Assembly (NCBI GenBank): GCA_963780675.1
Contig: CAWACR010000003.1
Span: 806,001-870,000, forward strand
DNA length: 64,000 nt
Direction of reading: 5' to 3'
DNA from: JAHECE01 sp963780675
GTDB taxonomy: Bacteria; Actinomycetota; Actinomycetes; Actinomycetales; JAHECE01
Position numbers and translations under genes: made by a program. Positions 47,557 to 55,777 of the stretch are shown in pieces. The notes below the pieces were generated by a model. The model was not told the origin of the DNA. It made no database searches and saw only the letters and a list, made by a program, of their open reading frames with translations. Numbering within the stretch: the stretch's first letter is position 1; each line of letters starts with the position of its first letter.

Positions 47557-48396
47557 ATGACCACCGTTGCCGTCCCTGACCGAACGAGGACACCTCAGGG
47601 ACGTCGCGCCGATGACGCGATCCGCTCGTGGCGACGTCGGCCGGATGCCGAGGGCGTGCTTGCCATCATCGACCCCCGCCCGGATCCGGGCACGCGCGTC
47701 GAGAGCGAGCTGGCACGCGCGGGGCTCACGGTGCAGCACCACACCGACGAGATCCTGGCGGTCGCGAAGGTGGCCGTCCATCCCGTCAACGCCGTGGTGC
47801 TGTGCGTGCGCAGGCCCTCGGATGCGCTCGGCTCCGTGGTCAGCGCCTTGCGCGGCGAACTCGGACTGCCGGTCCTCCTGGGTTGGGATGTTCACCTGCT
47901 CGAGGTAGCCGCAGCCGCGATCCTGGCTGGAGCGCACCCGGTCCTGTCCGTGCCCCTGGAGGCGGCCGAGATCCTGGGCCGGCTCCCGGGGGTGTGGCCG
48001 ACGCGCCCGTCCGCCGCCCGGTTGATCCGTGCCGGTGAGCTCACGATCGACCCGGGGGCCTTCGACGTCCGGCTTCGCGGCCGGCCCGTCGACGTGAGCA
48101 AGGCGGAGACCGCCGTGCTGGCGCGCTTGGCCCGCAACGTCGACCGGATCCTGCCTCATGACCACTTCTATGGGCTGTGGCCGACGTCGGCGGACCCCGA
48201 CCACGCGCTCGTGAGGGCCATCGCGCGACTTCGTGACTCGCTTGCCCGAGCGGGTGCACCGGGGGCGATCGAGACGGTGCGCGGGATCGGCTATCGGCTC
48301 GTCGCGACCCCGCTGCTCGACCCCGACGTCCTGCGACGTGCTGACCGGGCGCCGGAATCGACAGGCGTCGATGCTCGGCGGATACTGCACAGGTGA
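47557..48396 (+). CDS. OmpR-type winged-helix regulator with degenerate receiver
   Basis: A 279-residue DNA-binding protein. Residues 34-150 have the outline of a response-regulator receiver (VLAIIDPRPDPGTRVESELA at the start, LGLPVLLGWDVHLLEVAAAA near the end), but the expected phosphorylated Asp strand reads NAVVLCV (78-84) with no Asp. Residues about 165-255 are a clear Trans_reg_C winged helix (ELTIDPGAFDVRLRGRPVDV, ALVRAIARLRDSLARAGAPG, ETVRGIGYRL). It is likely phosphorylation-independent. The gene follows pstB by 19 bp and overlaps arsR by 4 bp, so it is probably induced with phosphate uptake. Confidence 0.85.
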   Translation: MTTVAVPDRTRTPQGRRADDAIRSWRRRPDAEGVLAIIDPRPDPGTRVESELARAGLTVQHHTDEILAVAKVAVHPVNAVVLCVRRPSDALGSVVSALRGELGLPVLLGWDVHLLEVAAAAILAGAHPVLSVPLEAAEILGRLPGVWPTRPSAARLIRAGELTIDPGAFDVRLRGRPVDVSKAETAVLARLARNVDRILPHDHFYGLWPTSADPDHALVRAIARLRDSLARAGAPGAIETVRGIGYRLVATPLLDPDVLRRADRAPESTGVDARRILHR

Positions 48397-48773
48397 GCGT
48401 GCAGACCGCGGCCCCGACCCAGACCGGGGCGTGTGCTGCCGCGCCCCCGGTCCGCGAGCCCTACGGCGTCGACGACGCGGTGGAGCTCAGCCGGAGCCTC
48501 AAGGCGCTGTCCGATCCGACACGGCTGCGGCTCCTCTCGCTGATCGCCGCCCACGTCGACGGTGAGGCGTGCGTGTGCGACCTCACGGGGTCGGTCGACG
48601 TGGGCCAGCCGACGATCTCCCACCACCTCAAGATCCTGCGTGAGGCCGGACTGGTCACCAGCCGGCGACGCGGCACGTGGGTCCACTACGCGATCGTCCC
48701 CGGCGCCGTGGAGCGCATCACCGCCGCCCTCGCGGCCGTCACCACGCCGCTTTCGAGCGGCCCACCGGAATGA
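48393..48773 (+). CDS. arsR: ArsR-family arsenite-responsive repressor
   Basis: A 126-residue winged-helix metalloregulator: LKALSDPTRLRLLSLIAAH, the metal-site segment EACVCDL with C60 and C62, the recognition helix VGQPTISHHLKILREAGLV and wing RRRGTWVHYAI. The CxC in the third helix is the E. coli-type As(III) site. C14 in the N-terminal tail could be the third ligand. It begins inside the regulator gene's stop (GTGA overlap) and overlaps acr3 by ATGA. It should repress its own operon until arsenite binds. Confidence 0.9.
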   Translation: MSVQTAAPTQTGACAAAPPVREPYGVDDAVELSRSLKALSDPTRLRLLSLIAAHVDGEACVCDLTGSVDVGQPTISHHLKILREAGLVTSRRRGTWVHYAIVPGAVERITAALAAVTTPLSSGPPE

Positions 48774-49960
48774 CGCCTCCCTCCGGCGCACCCGCGACCG
48801 AACCCGACCTCGAGACCGCCGCGGTGGTGGCCCGACTGTCGACGGTGGACCGGTTCCTGCCCGTGTGGATCGGCGCGGCGATGGTGGTCGGCCTGCTCCT
48901 GGGCCGCCTGGTGCCGGGCCTGGCGGAAGGCCTGGACGCGGTGAAGGTCGGCTCGACGTCTCTGCCGATCGCCCTGGGCTTGTTGCTGATGATGTACCCG
49001 GTGCTGGCGAAGGTCCGCTACGCGGAGGTCGGTCTGGTCACCTCGGACCGGCGGATGGTCGCGGCGAGCCTGCTGCTGAACTGGGTGATCGGCCCCGCGG
49101 TGATGTTCGCCCTGGCGTGGATCTTCCTTGCCGACGAGCCGGCCTACCGCACGGGCGTGATCCTCGTCGGGTTGGCCCGGTGTATCGCGATGGTGCTGCT
49201 GTGGAATGACCTGGCGTGCGGGGACCGGGAGATGGCCGCCCTCCTCGTGGCGTTGAATGCGATCTTCCAGGTCCTCACCTACGCCGCCCTGGGCTACTTC
49301 TACCTCCAGGTGCTACCCGGGTGGCTCGGCTGGGAGACCACGGACCTGGACGTCTCGATGGGGCAGATCGCCGGGATCGTGCTGATCTTCCTCGGGATCC
49401 CGCTCGTGGCCGGGTTCCTGTCCCGCACCGTGGGGGAGCGGGTCAAGGGCCGGGAGTGGTACGAGACCCGGTTCCTGCCGCGCGTCGCGCCGATCGCCCT
49501 GTACGGGCTGCTGTTCACCGTCGTCGTCCTGTTCGCCCTGCAGGGCGAGACCATCACCAGCGAACCCTTCACCGTCGCCAGGATCGCCCTGCCGCTGCTC
49601 GCCTACTTCGTCATCATGTGGTTCGGCGGCTTCGCGATCGGGCGCGCGCTTCGCCTGATCTACCCGCGCACCGCGACGCTGGCGTTCTCGGCGGCGAGCA
49701 ACGACTTCGAGCTCGCGATCGCCGTCGCCATCGGCGTCTTCGGGGTCACCAGCGGCGAGGCCCTCGCAGGCGTCGTCGGCCCCCTCATCGAGGTCCCCGT
49801 CCTCCTCGGCCTCGTCTACGTCGCCCTCTGGCTCCGCCGCCGCCTCACCTGGCCCTCGGTGTCGGTCCGCGAGGCGCGGCTCCGCCGAGCGGAGCGCCCA
49901 GTGGATCCGGCGTCGGTGGGGGACCTGTCCGGCCGAGCGCCCCGCCGGTCAGGCGGGTAG
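48770..49960 (+). CDS. acr3: ACR3-type arsenite efflux permease
   Basis: A 396-residue permease of the bile acid/Na+ symporter superfamily with about ten membrane segments. It keeps the ACR3 signature GLARCIAMVLLWNDLACGD with the essential Cys, and SAASNDFELAIAVAIGVFGV. It exports As(III)/Sb(III). There is no arsenate reductase gene (arsC) nearby, so arsenate would need a reductase encoded elsewhere. Its 3' end overlaps the convergent caspase-like gene by 12 bp. Confidence 0.94.
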   Translation: MTPPSGAPATEPDLETAAVVARLSTVDRFLPVWIGAAMVVGLLLGRLVPGLAEGLDAVKVGSTSLPIALGLLLMMYPVLAKVRYAEVGLVTSDRRMVAASLLLNWVIGPAVMFALAWIFLADEPAYRTGVILVGLARCIAMVLLWNDLACGDREMAALLVALNAIFQVLTYAALGYFYLQVLPGWLGWETTDLDVSMGQIAGIVLIFLGIPLVAGFLSRTVGERVKGREWYETRFLPRVAPIALYGLLFTVVVLFALQGETITSEPFTVARIALPLLAYFVIMWFGGFAIGRALRLIYPRTATLAFSAASNDFELAIAVAIGVFGVTSGEALAGVVGPLIEVPVLLGLVYVALWLRRRLTWPSVSVREARLRRAERPVDPASVGDLSGRAPRRSGG

Positions 49961-51376
49961 AGGCAGGCTCACGGTCGGGTCGCCGAGGATCACCGTGCTC
50001 TGCCGATCGAGCCAGGCGAGCTTCGTGTAGGCGGCGGCGGTCGCGCTCTCGGCCGGGCTGACGAGCTCGGCGAACTCACGGGTGGCGCGCTCGTGTGCGC
50101 TCGCCAGCTCGCCGATGTGCCGGTAGGGCCCGGCGAAGGCGAGCCCGACCGGAAGGCCCGAGCCCACGCCGTCGTACAGGGCGGCGACGATGCTGGCCGT
50201 GAGCGGCTGGCCCGCGAACGGCGAGCGGAGCGTCCAGTTGAACGTCGGCTCCACGTGCCCCACGAAGGCCCGCGCAGGCTTGACGGCCCCGAGCAGCGCC
50301 GTCGCCAGGGGTGAGACCCGCGGCCCGATCGTCGCCACGCCGCGGAGCACCCGATCGACGTCGGAGCCCTCCTGGACCAGCCCGGCGAAGGCGGTGGCGC
50401 GGTCCGCGCCGGCCGAGCAGCACGCGTGCGCGTACCAGATCGCGCCGTCGGGCTGCCAGCGGGAGAGCAGAGCCGCGACGTCGAGCGGGGCGCGCAGCCC
50501 GTCGACAAGCAGCCCGAGCCCGGCCGCCAGCTCCTCGGGCCGGTCCAGGGGCGCCGTGAGGCCGTGGCTCGTCGTCACCACGAGTGCCGGGCCGGCTGCC
50601 GCGAGGGCGTCCACGAGCCGGCCGCACGTGGCGATCTCGGCGGCCCCGTCCACGTAGACCGCCGACGCCATCTCGGCGTCGGCCGCCTGCAGGGCTGCGA
50701 CCTTGGCGCCGATCTGCGCCCGCATGAGGGCCGTGATGTCGGAGCCACCGTGGTCCACCGACCACACGACCGGCGCGTCGTAGTGCGCCGTCGAGCCGGG
50801 CCAGCCCGCGAGGAGGGCCGTCACGTAGTTCTCCAGCGCGTCGCCCTGGAGGTGTAGCCGACCGACGTGCCGGCCTGCGTTGAGCTGGTACTGCAGCCCC
50901 CATGGCAGGACGTCCGGGCCCCCGCAGAGCAGGAGGTACATGGGCAGCTTCGCCTTGCCCACCCCGGGCGCCGAACCGCTGATCGCGACGTCGTTCCCGT
51001 GGAGGTAGTCCCGCAGGGAGAGGACGGCTGTCGTCGCGCCCGGCCGGTACCGGAGGACCTTCGCGGCGGGTCGGCGGGCGGCGAGGAGCGCCCGAACGGG
51101 CTCGGGCGCGTCGTCGGCGCGCGCGAGGGCCGCGGCCGGGAGATCGTCGCGGTCGGGGAGGACCAGGCCCCAGCCGACGCGCTCGTCGCGGAAGTCCGCC
51201 GGGTCCGCGGCCGCGGACGGCCGCAGGAACGTCTCGGGCGGCACCAGGGGGCCGCGACCGAGGCCCCATCGGTCCGCCTGCCCGACGGCGCCCCGCACCT
51301 CTGCCCCGGCCCAGGCGTTGGCCTGGAGCTCCGTCGGGAGGCTCGCGCCGGGCTCGAGCCTCTCGGGCCCGCCCAT
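49949..51376 (-). CDS. Caspase/gingipain-like putative cysteine protease
   Basis: A 475-residue protein of no named family, last gene of the minus-strand operon. The C-terminal half has a clan-CD-like arrangement: ALVVTTSHGLTAPL with His271-Gly272 after a beta strand, then GAIWYAHACCSAGAD with Cys319/Cys320 after the next strand, as in caspases, CHAT and gingipains. The tail STVILGDPTVSLPLP resembles the 'GDP' strand near the end of C25-type domains. The first 130 residues resemble no known domain. The ATG at 51376 overlaps the upstream gene's TGA by one base, so it is translationally coupled. Protease activity is inferred, not shown. Confidence 0.7.
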   Translation of the reverse strand: MGGPERLEPGASLPTELQANAWAGAEVRGAVGQADRWGLGRGPLVPPETFLRPSAAADPADFRDERVGWGLVLPDRDDLPAAALARADDAPEPVRALLAARRPAAKVLRYRPGATTAVLSLRDYLHGNDVAISGSAPGVGKAKLPMYLLLCGGPDVLPWGLQYQLNAGRHVGRLHLQGDALENYVTALLAGWPGSTAHYDAPVVWSVDHGGSDITALMRAQIGAKVAALQAADAEMASAVYVDGAAEIATCGRLVDALAAAGPALVVTTSHGLTAPLDRPEELAAGLGLLVDGLRAPLDVAALLSRWQPDGAIWYAHACCSAGADRATAFAGLVQEGSDVDRVLRGVATIGPRVSPLATALLGAVKPARAFVGHVEPTFNWTLRSPFAGQPLTASIVAALYDGVGSGLPVGLAFAGPYRHIGELASAHERATREFAELVSPAESATAAAYTKLAWLDRQSTVILGDPTVSLPLPA

Positions 51377-52704
51377 CAGGTCCCGCCCCCGTCGAGGTGG
51401 GCGATCCGCGCCTCGACCTCCGCCCGGAACGTGGCCGGCGTGCTCGGCTGGAAGCCGGCCCGGATCCGACGCAGGAGCTCGAGCTCCAGCGCGGCCGCCG
51501 GCGTGATCGCCCGTGTCTCGAGACTGGCCTCGAAGGGCAGCGGGTGGCGCACGTACAGCACGGGCAGCGTCCACTCGGTGGTCGAGGCCGCCGCCTGGGT
51601 GAAGAGCCCGCCGTCCTGGTGGTCGGCGCAGAGGCGCCGCCTCGGCTCCACCACGAGGGCGCCCCAGTCGATCTCCGTGCGCGACCCGCCGGCGTCCACC
51701 ACACGTCGCACCGCCTCGACGAGGCCCGGGTAGAGCCCGCCGGAGACGCTCGCAGCGTCGGCGGGCCGGATCGGCTCGCGCATCGCGAGCGCGGCCGCGA
51801 ACGGGCCCTTGCTCACCAGATCGCGCGCGAGGGAGTGGGTGGTGCCCGACGGCGCCCCCACCTCGCAGCAGTTGAGCACCGCGAGCCACGCGCGGCGCTC
51901 GGGGCTGGAGAGCTGGCTCACCTGGTGCGGTTCGAGGAGGAGGGAGCCCACGGCGGCGCCGGTGACCCAGTCGTTCGCGACTGCGACCTCGAGGTGCGCG
52001 CCGCCCTCGAGGGAGCCGTGGCAGAAGAAGTGGAGGACGTCGGGCTGGAACGACGCGACCCGCTGCGTCAGTGCCGGGATATCTGCCGGAACCCCGGCGA
52101 GCGTGATCCGCGGGTCCCCGAGGGCCGCGATCTCGCCGTGGAGGGTCACCTCGCTGACGAGGGCGAGGACCTCGACGGCGAACGGTGCGGCCGCGAGCAC
52201 CGCCCAGATCCGGCGCCACTCGTCCGCCGCGGGGATGCCCAGGCAGGAGAGCACGAGCGCCACGCGCAGCGGAGGGCGGAACGCCCGGACCCCGGCGACG
52301 CGGTCGACCGGGTGGACAAGGCGGCTCACCGGCCAGCGCGGGTCCAGCGCGAGGAAGTCCCCGTTCGGGGTGCACAGCGACTCCCACGGCACGCCCTCCG
52401 CGCGCCCACCCTCCCGTAGCTCGAGGTAGAGCGGGCGCGGGCCTCCTGTCGGCCGCACGCTGTGGGCGAGCTCGTCCTGGATCGCGGGGTGCGCGGCGAG
52501 GGCGTCGTACAGCAGGCGACCCGCCGCGCGTACGCTCCCGGATCCGGGCGGCCGGTTCGCCAGCGCGGCGAGCTCCGGCTCGCGGCCCGTGTACGGCAGC
52601 TCGTGGGCGCCGTCGACCACCGGCTCCTCGAGGGACACCTCGAGGCGTTCCGACCCGGCCTCCGTGAGGTCGAAGCCGATCCGGACCACCATCGGCGCGG
52701 TCAT
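51376..52704 (-). CDS. CHAT-domain protein with intact His/Cys dyad
   Basis: A 442-residue CHAT (caspase HetF-associated with TPR) protein. Visible: PLYLELREGGRAEGVPWESL (the usual CHAT 'lPWE.L' lead-in), SRLVHPVDRVAGVR, PDVLHFFCHGSLEGG with His229-Gly230 and RRAWLAVLNCCEVGAPSG with Cys279/Cys280. No TPR array is present, unlike HetF or eukaryotic separase-like members. The region after 370 is helical and unassigned. ATG 52704 overlaps the upstream CHAT gene by 4 bp. A protease acting on an unknown substrate is the likely role. Confidence 0.85.
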   Translation of the reverse strand: MTAPMVVRIGFDLTEAGSERLEVSLEEPVVDGAHELPYTGREPELAALANRPPGSGSVRAAGRLLYDALAAHPAIQDELAHSVRPTGGPRPLYLELREGGRAEGVPWESLCTPNGDFLALDPRWPVSRLVHPVDRVAGVRAFRPPLRVALVLSCLGIPAADEWRRIWAVLAAAPFAVEVLALVSEVTLHGEIAALGDPRITLAGVPADIPALTQRVASFQPDVLHFFCHGSLEGGAHLEVAVANDWVTGAAVGSLLLEPHQVSQLSSPERRAWLAVLNCCEVGAPSGTTHSLARDLVSKGPFAAALAMREPIRPADAASVSGGLYPGLVEAVRRVVDAGGSRTEIDWGALVVEPRRRLCADHQDGGLFTQAAASTTEWTLPVLYVRHPLPFEASLETRAITPAAALELELLRRIRAGFQPSTPATFRAEVEARIAHLDGGGT

Positions 52705-54173
52705 GCCGAGGCCTCCCCGCGAGGCGCCGCGGCGTCGTCCGGCGAGGGGCCGTCGCTGCTGGAGCCGTCGTCGGCGGCCTGCCCGTATGGGCTCGTCGCC
52801 GCGGCATGCCGCTCGAGCAGCGCCGCGACGTTGCGCAGCGCCTCCTCGGCGTCGGAGACCGCGACGCGGACGCCGGCCGGTTCGGTCCCCTCCCCGGCGT
52901 CGAACCAGCTCGCCTGGACCTGCTCGACAAGACGCGCCGAGGACGCGAGCCACTGCGGCGTCTCCGGCGCGGCCATCATCCGGTCGGTCGTCTCGGAGAA
53001 CACCGCGGAGCAGAAGTCGTCGGCAAGGAGATCGTCACCGGGAGACGTGCCGAGGCGCGCGTCCGGGTACTCGTCGACGAGCCGCGGGTGGGCCCAGCAC
53101 GTGAGGGATCGCGCGGCGGGTGGCGGCACGCTCGCGGGCCCCGACGCCTGGTACAGGAAGGCGTAGGCCTGTCCGACGTCCTCGAAGCCGTTGCCGAGCG
53201 ACCCGTCGTGGACCAGGACGAAGCCGGGCGCGTTGCGCGCGATGCTGTCGCCGAGCTCCCGGAGCCCCGCCTGCGAGTAGTTCGTCGGCGGGCCCGAGAC
53301 CGCGAACGACCACGCGCCGACCTGGTTCATCAGCGAGGACACCTGGCCGAGCCCGACGAACCGGGCGTAGCGCCGGTCGGTGTCGACGAGCGGCGACGAC
53401 GCCAGCGCGAGGGCGCCCCGATCGCTCCCGGAGTAGCCGTGGCAGATGAAGTGGAGCACGTCGACGCCTCCGCCGAGGGCGTCGCGGATCCATAGCAGCC
53501 ACGGGTTCGTGAGGTCGGCCGAGTCGTCGACGGCGACGCGCCGGCCGGGCAGCGAATACTGCTCCGCCTCGGCGGGGTCGTGGACCACCGTGCCCTCGGG
53601 AAGGTCCGAGCGACGGTCCACGAGCCAGTGGTAGACGTCCAGGTCGGTGAAGAGGTGCAGCGTGACGCGCCGCGGCACCGCCTCTGTGATCGTCCGCGAG
53701 AGCTCGAGCGCGGCCCGGCCGGCGTCGAACCCCACCTTCGCTCGAGGGCTGGTCGCGCAGAGCACGACGTCGAGGGTCTCCTGGGCGGCGCGCGGCCGGA
53801 GGAGGAAGTACGGCAGGCGCAGGACGGCGCGTCCGAGCACGGGGACGAGCCACGCCTCCCACGGCAGGAAGGGGAGGTAGCCGCAGGGATCGGGGATCTC
53901 GAGCCAGACCGACGGGCGGGCGCCGAGCAGCCCGGCGTGCGCCTCGAGGGCGGACACCAGGTCCGGGGGGAGAGCGCCGACGTCGTCCAGCCGCGCGAGC
54001 TCGTGGTCGGACTCACCGGACAACCCGAGTGCCGTCGTCGGGCAGGATGCGAGGGGCACGGGCTCGCCCGTGCCCACCTGAAACTCGAAGAGGGCCTGCG
54101 GCGCGCTCCCGCCGCGCGTCAATCTGATGCGCAGGACCGCGAGGTCGTTCTCGCGGCGCAGGAGCATCGCCAT
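52701..54173 (-). CDS. CHAT-domain protein lacking the catalytic Cys
   Basis: A 490-residue relative of the next gene. It keeps the lead-in LPFLPWEAWLVPVLGRAVLR and VDVLHFICHGYSGSDRGALA with His245-Gly246, but the Cys strand reads VGAWSFAVSGPPTNYSQAG: aligned with AWLAVLNCCEVGAP, the Cys-Cys pair is replaced by Gly-Pro. The fold is kept and the activity probably lost, suggesting a regulatory or substrate-binding partner of the active CHAT protein. The C-terminal 100 residues are helical with a Ser/Asp/Ala-rich tail. It starts 1 nt after the hydrolase stop. Confidence 0.82.
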   Translation of the reverse strand: MAMLLRRENDLAVLRIRLTRGGSAPQALFEFQVGTGEPVPLASCPTTALGLSGESDHELARLDDVGALPPDLVSALEAHAGLLGARPSVWLEIPDPCGYLPFLPWEAWLVPVLGRAVLRLPYFLLRPRAAQETLDVVLCATSPRAKVGFDAGRAALELSRTITEAVPRRVTLHLFTDLDVYHWLVDRRSDLPEGTVVHDPAEAEQYSLPGRRVAVDDSADLTNPWLLWIRDALGGGVDVLHFICHGYSGSDRGALALASSPLVDTDRRYARFVGLGQVSSLMNQVGAWSFAVSGPPTNYSQAGLRELGDSIARNAPGFVLVHDGSLGNGFEDVGQAYAFLYQASGPASVPPPAARSLTCWAHPRLVDEYPDARLGTSPGDDLLADDFCSAVFSETTDRMMAAPETPQWLASSARLVEQVQASWFDAGEGTEPAGVRVAVSDAEEALRNVAALLERHAAATSPYGQAADDGSSSDGPSPDDAAAPRGEASA

Positions 54174-54174
54174 G

Positions 54175-55533
54175 TCACACGGCCCGGGCGACCTGGGTCA
54201 GCAGCATCCAGTACGTGCCGGGGACCGTGACCTCGCCGTGCCCCGCGATGACGTTCGACGACTCCACCGCGACCACGCGCGCGCCGGGCGGCGGCGTGAC
54301 GTACGCGGTAGGCGGCACCGCGGCGACGACCACGCTGGCCTCGCCGTCGATCCGCCCCGGACCGAAGCCGCCGAGGGCCGCATAACGGTTCGGCGGGCCT
54401 CCGGCGATGGCGAGCTCGCCGACGTCGGAGCGTCGCCGCACGGCGAGGTGGAAGACCTTCGTCAGTGGGAAGTCGTGCCGGCTGTACGTCGTCATGATCG
54501 GCTGCCGGCTGAGCGCGAGCGCCGGCCGGTACCCCCCGGGTCGTCCGGTGCCGTCGACGTCCGCCGCGAAGCAGAGGTGCGAGACGGCCGGCTGGAGGAG
54601 CAGCACGGACTCGACGGGCCGCGAGTGCGGCTTGGCGACGAGGGCCGAGAGCACCACCTTGGCGCCGTAGGAGTGTCCGACGAGGTGGACGCGGGCGTCG
54701 CCGGCCGCGAGGAGGTTCTCCAGGAGGTCGGCGACACCGCGGCCCCCCACCCGGCCGGCGCGGTCCTTCATGATGAGGACGGTCGCGACGCGCACGAGAC
54801 CGCGAGGATCGAGCGCCTCGATCAGGCCGGCGGGAGCCAGCGCCTCGCCGCGGGGTGCCGCCTCGCCCGGCGGGGCGGCAGGGGCCCCGGCCGCGAACCC
54901 GAAGTCGTCGCCGGTCTGGTCCGACGGCGCACCCGGGAGGGATCGCCACACCGCGAGCACGGTGTCCGGGGTGACCTCGGGGGTGGCGCCCAGGTCGTCG
55001 TCGCCCTCGAACGCCCCGACGAGGAGCTCCGCGAGCTCTGCCTCGTCCGCACCGGTGAGGTCCTGGCGCTGGGCGAGCTCGTAGAAGCGTTCGCGCCGTT
55101 CCGCCGGTACCAGCGCGGCGACCTCGGTGACCTCCGCGCGCTCCTCGGCCACGCCGTCGTCGTCCTCGACTGCTCCGGCGATCTCCGGTGCCTGCTCCCA
55201 CGGCGCGACGAGTGCTGTGCTCGGCCAGATGACCCCGACGAGGACGGGGCGGAACTCCCGGTTCAGGGGGTGTGCGGCGCGGAGCGCGGCGAAACCGGCG
55301 ACGAACTCGTTGTAGCGGCTCGTCGCGGCCTTCCAGTCGTTGTTCCAGCCGTGCGAGAAGAGGAACACGTCGGTGGGCCGATCCCGCGCCACGGCGGCGA
55401 CGAGGTTGCGGGCCGTCAGGGGGCCGGTGCAGGCGCCGTCCTTGTCGAAGGGGATCACGTAGAACGGCGCGGTCTGGCCGTTTCCCAGGTCGATGATTCG
55501 GTATGGCGCACCCGGCGCGAGGCGGTCGGCCAT
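54175..55533 (-). CDS. Alpha/beta-hydrolase, first gene of the CHAT operon
   Basis: A 452-residue serine hydrolase. It has TDVFLFSHGWNNDWKAA (residues 54-70, oxyanion region), the nucleophile elbow ARVHLVGHSYGAKVVLSAL with Ser288, and downstream strands with PIMTTYSRHDFPL, a likely Asp/His area. A roughly 130-residue acidic insert (about 110-235) separates the first strands from the elbow. It resembles the DUF900-like group of bacterial esterase folds. The ATG at 55533 is preceded by GGGGGGAA and a perfect hairpin. It heads a four-gene operon whose later members are caspase-like. Substrate unknown. Confidence 0.82.
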   Translation of the reverse strand: MADRLAPGAPYRIIDLGNGQTAPFYVIPFDKDGACTGPLTARNLVAAVARDRPTDVFLFSHGWNNDWKAATSRYNEFVAGFAALRAAHPLNREFRPVLVGVIWPSTALVAPWEQAPEIAGAVEDDDGVAEERAEVTEVAALVPAERRERFYELAQRQDLTGADEAELAELLVGAFEGDDDLGATPEVTPDTVLAVWRSLPGAPSDQTGDDFGFAAGAPAAPPGEAAPRGEALAPAGLIEALDPRGLVRVATVLIMKDRAGRVGGRGVADLLENLLAAGDARVHLVGHSYGAKVVLSALVAKPHSRPVESVLLLQPAVSHLCFAADVDGTGRPGGYRPALALSRQPIMTTYSRHDFPLTKVFHLAVRRRSDVGELAIAGGPPNRYAALGGFGPGRIDGEASVVVAAVPPTAYVTPPPGARVVAVESSNVIAGHGEVTVPGTYWMLLTQVARAV

Positions 55534-55544
55534 GAATTCCCCCC

Positions 55545-55568
55545 AGAATCGGCGACGTTGCCGATTCT
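55545..55568 (-). promoter_or_regulatory. Perfect hairpin just upstream of the CHAT operon start
   Basis: AGAATCGGC (55545-55553) is exactly complementary to 55560-55568 with a 6-nt loop. On the operon strand it ends 11 nt before the ATG, next to the GGGGGG ribosome site. It could be an operator palindrome or a translational control hairpin. Confidence 0.6.
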
Positions 55569-55738
55569 CTTCGCCCCCGCGCCGCGGCGTCAATAGCCGC
55601 GGACGCCCCGAGCAGGCCGCGCACCCGGTCGGCCGCGGAAGCGCCCGCGAGGTTCAGGCCGGACAGTGCGACGGCGGCTCGAGCTGCTGCCCTCGGATCG
55701 AAGCCCGGTGCGCGCGTGACCCTGAGGCGCATCGCACC

Positions 55739-55767
55739 TTGACAGTGCGCGATGATGGGTCTACCAC
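55739..55767 (+). promoter_or_regulatory. Promoter of the divergent lipoprotein gene
   Basis: A consensus -35 TTGACA (55739-55744) is 17 bp from TACCAC (55762-55767). Start of transcription would fall at about 55774, next to GTG 55772 and GTG 55778, so a leaderless or very short-leader message is predicted. Confidence 0.55.
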
Positions 55768-55777
55768 GGAGGTGAGC

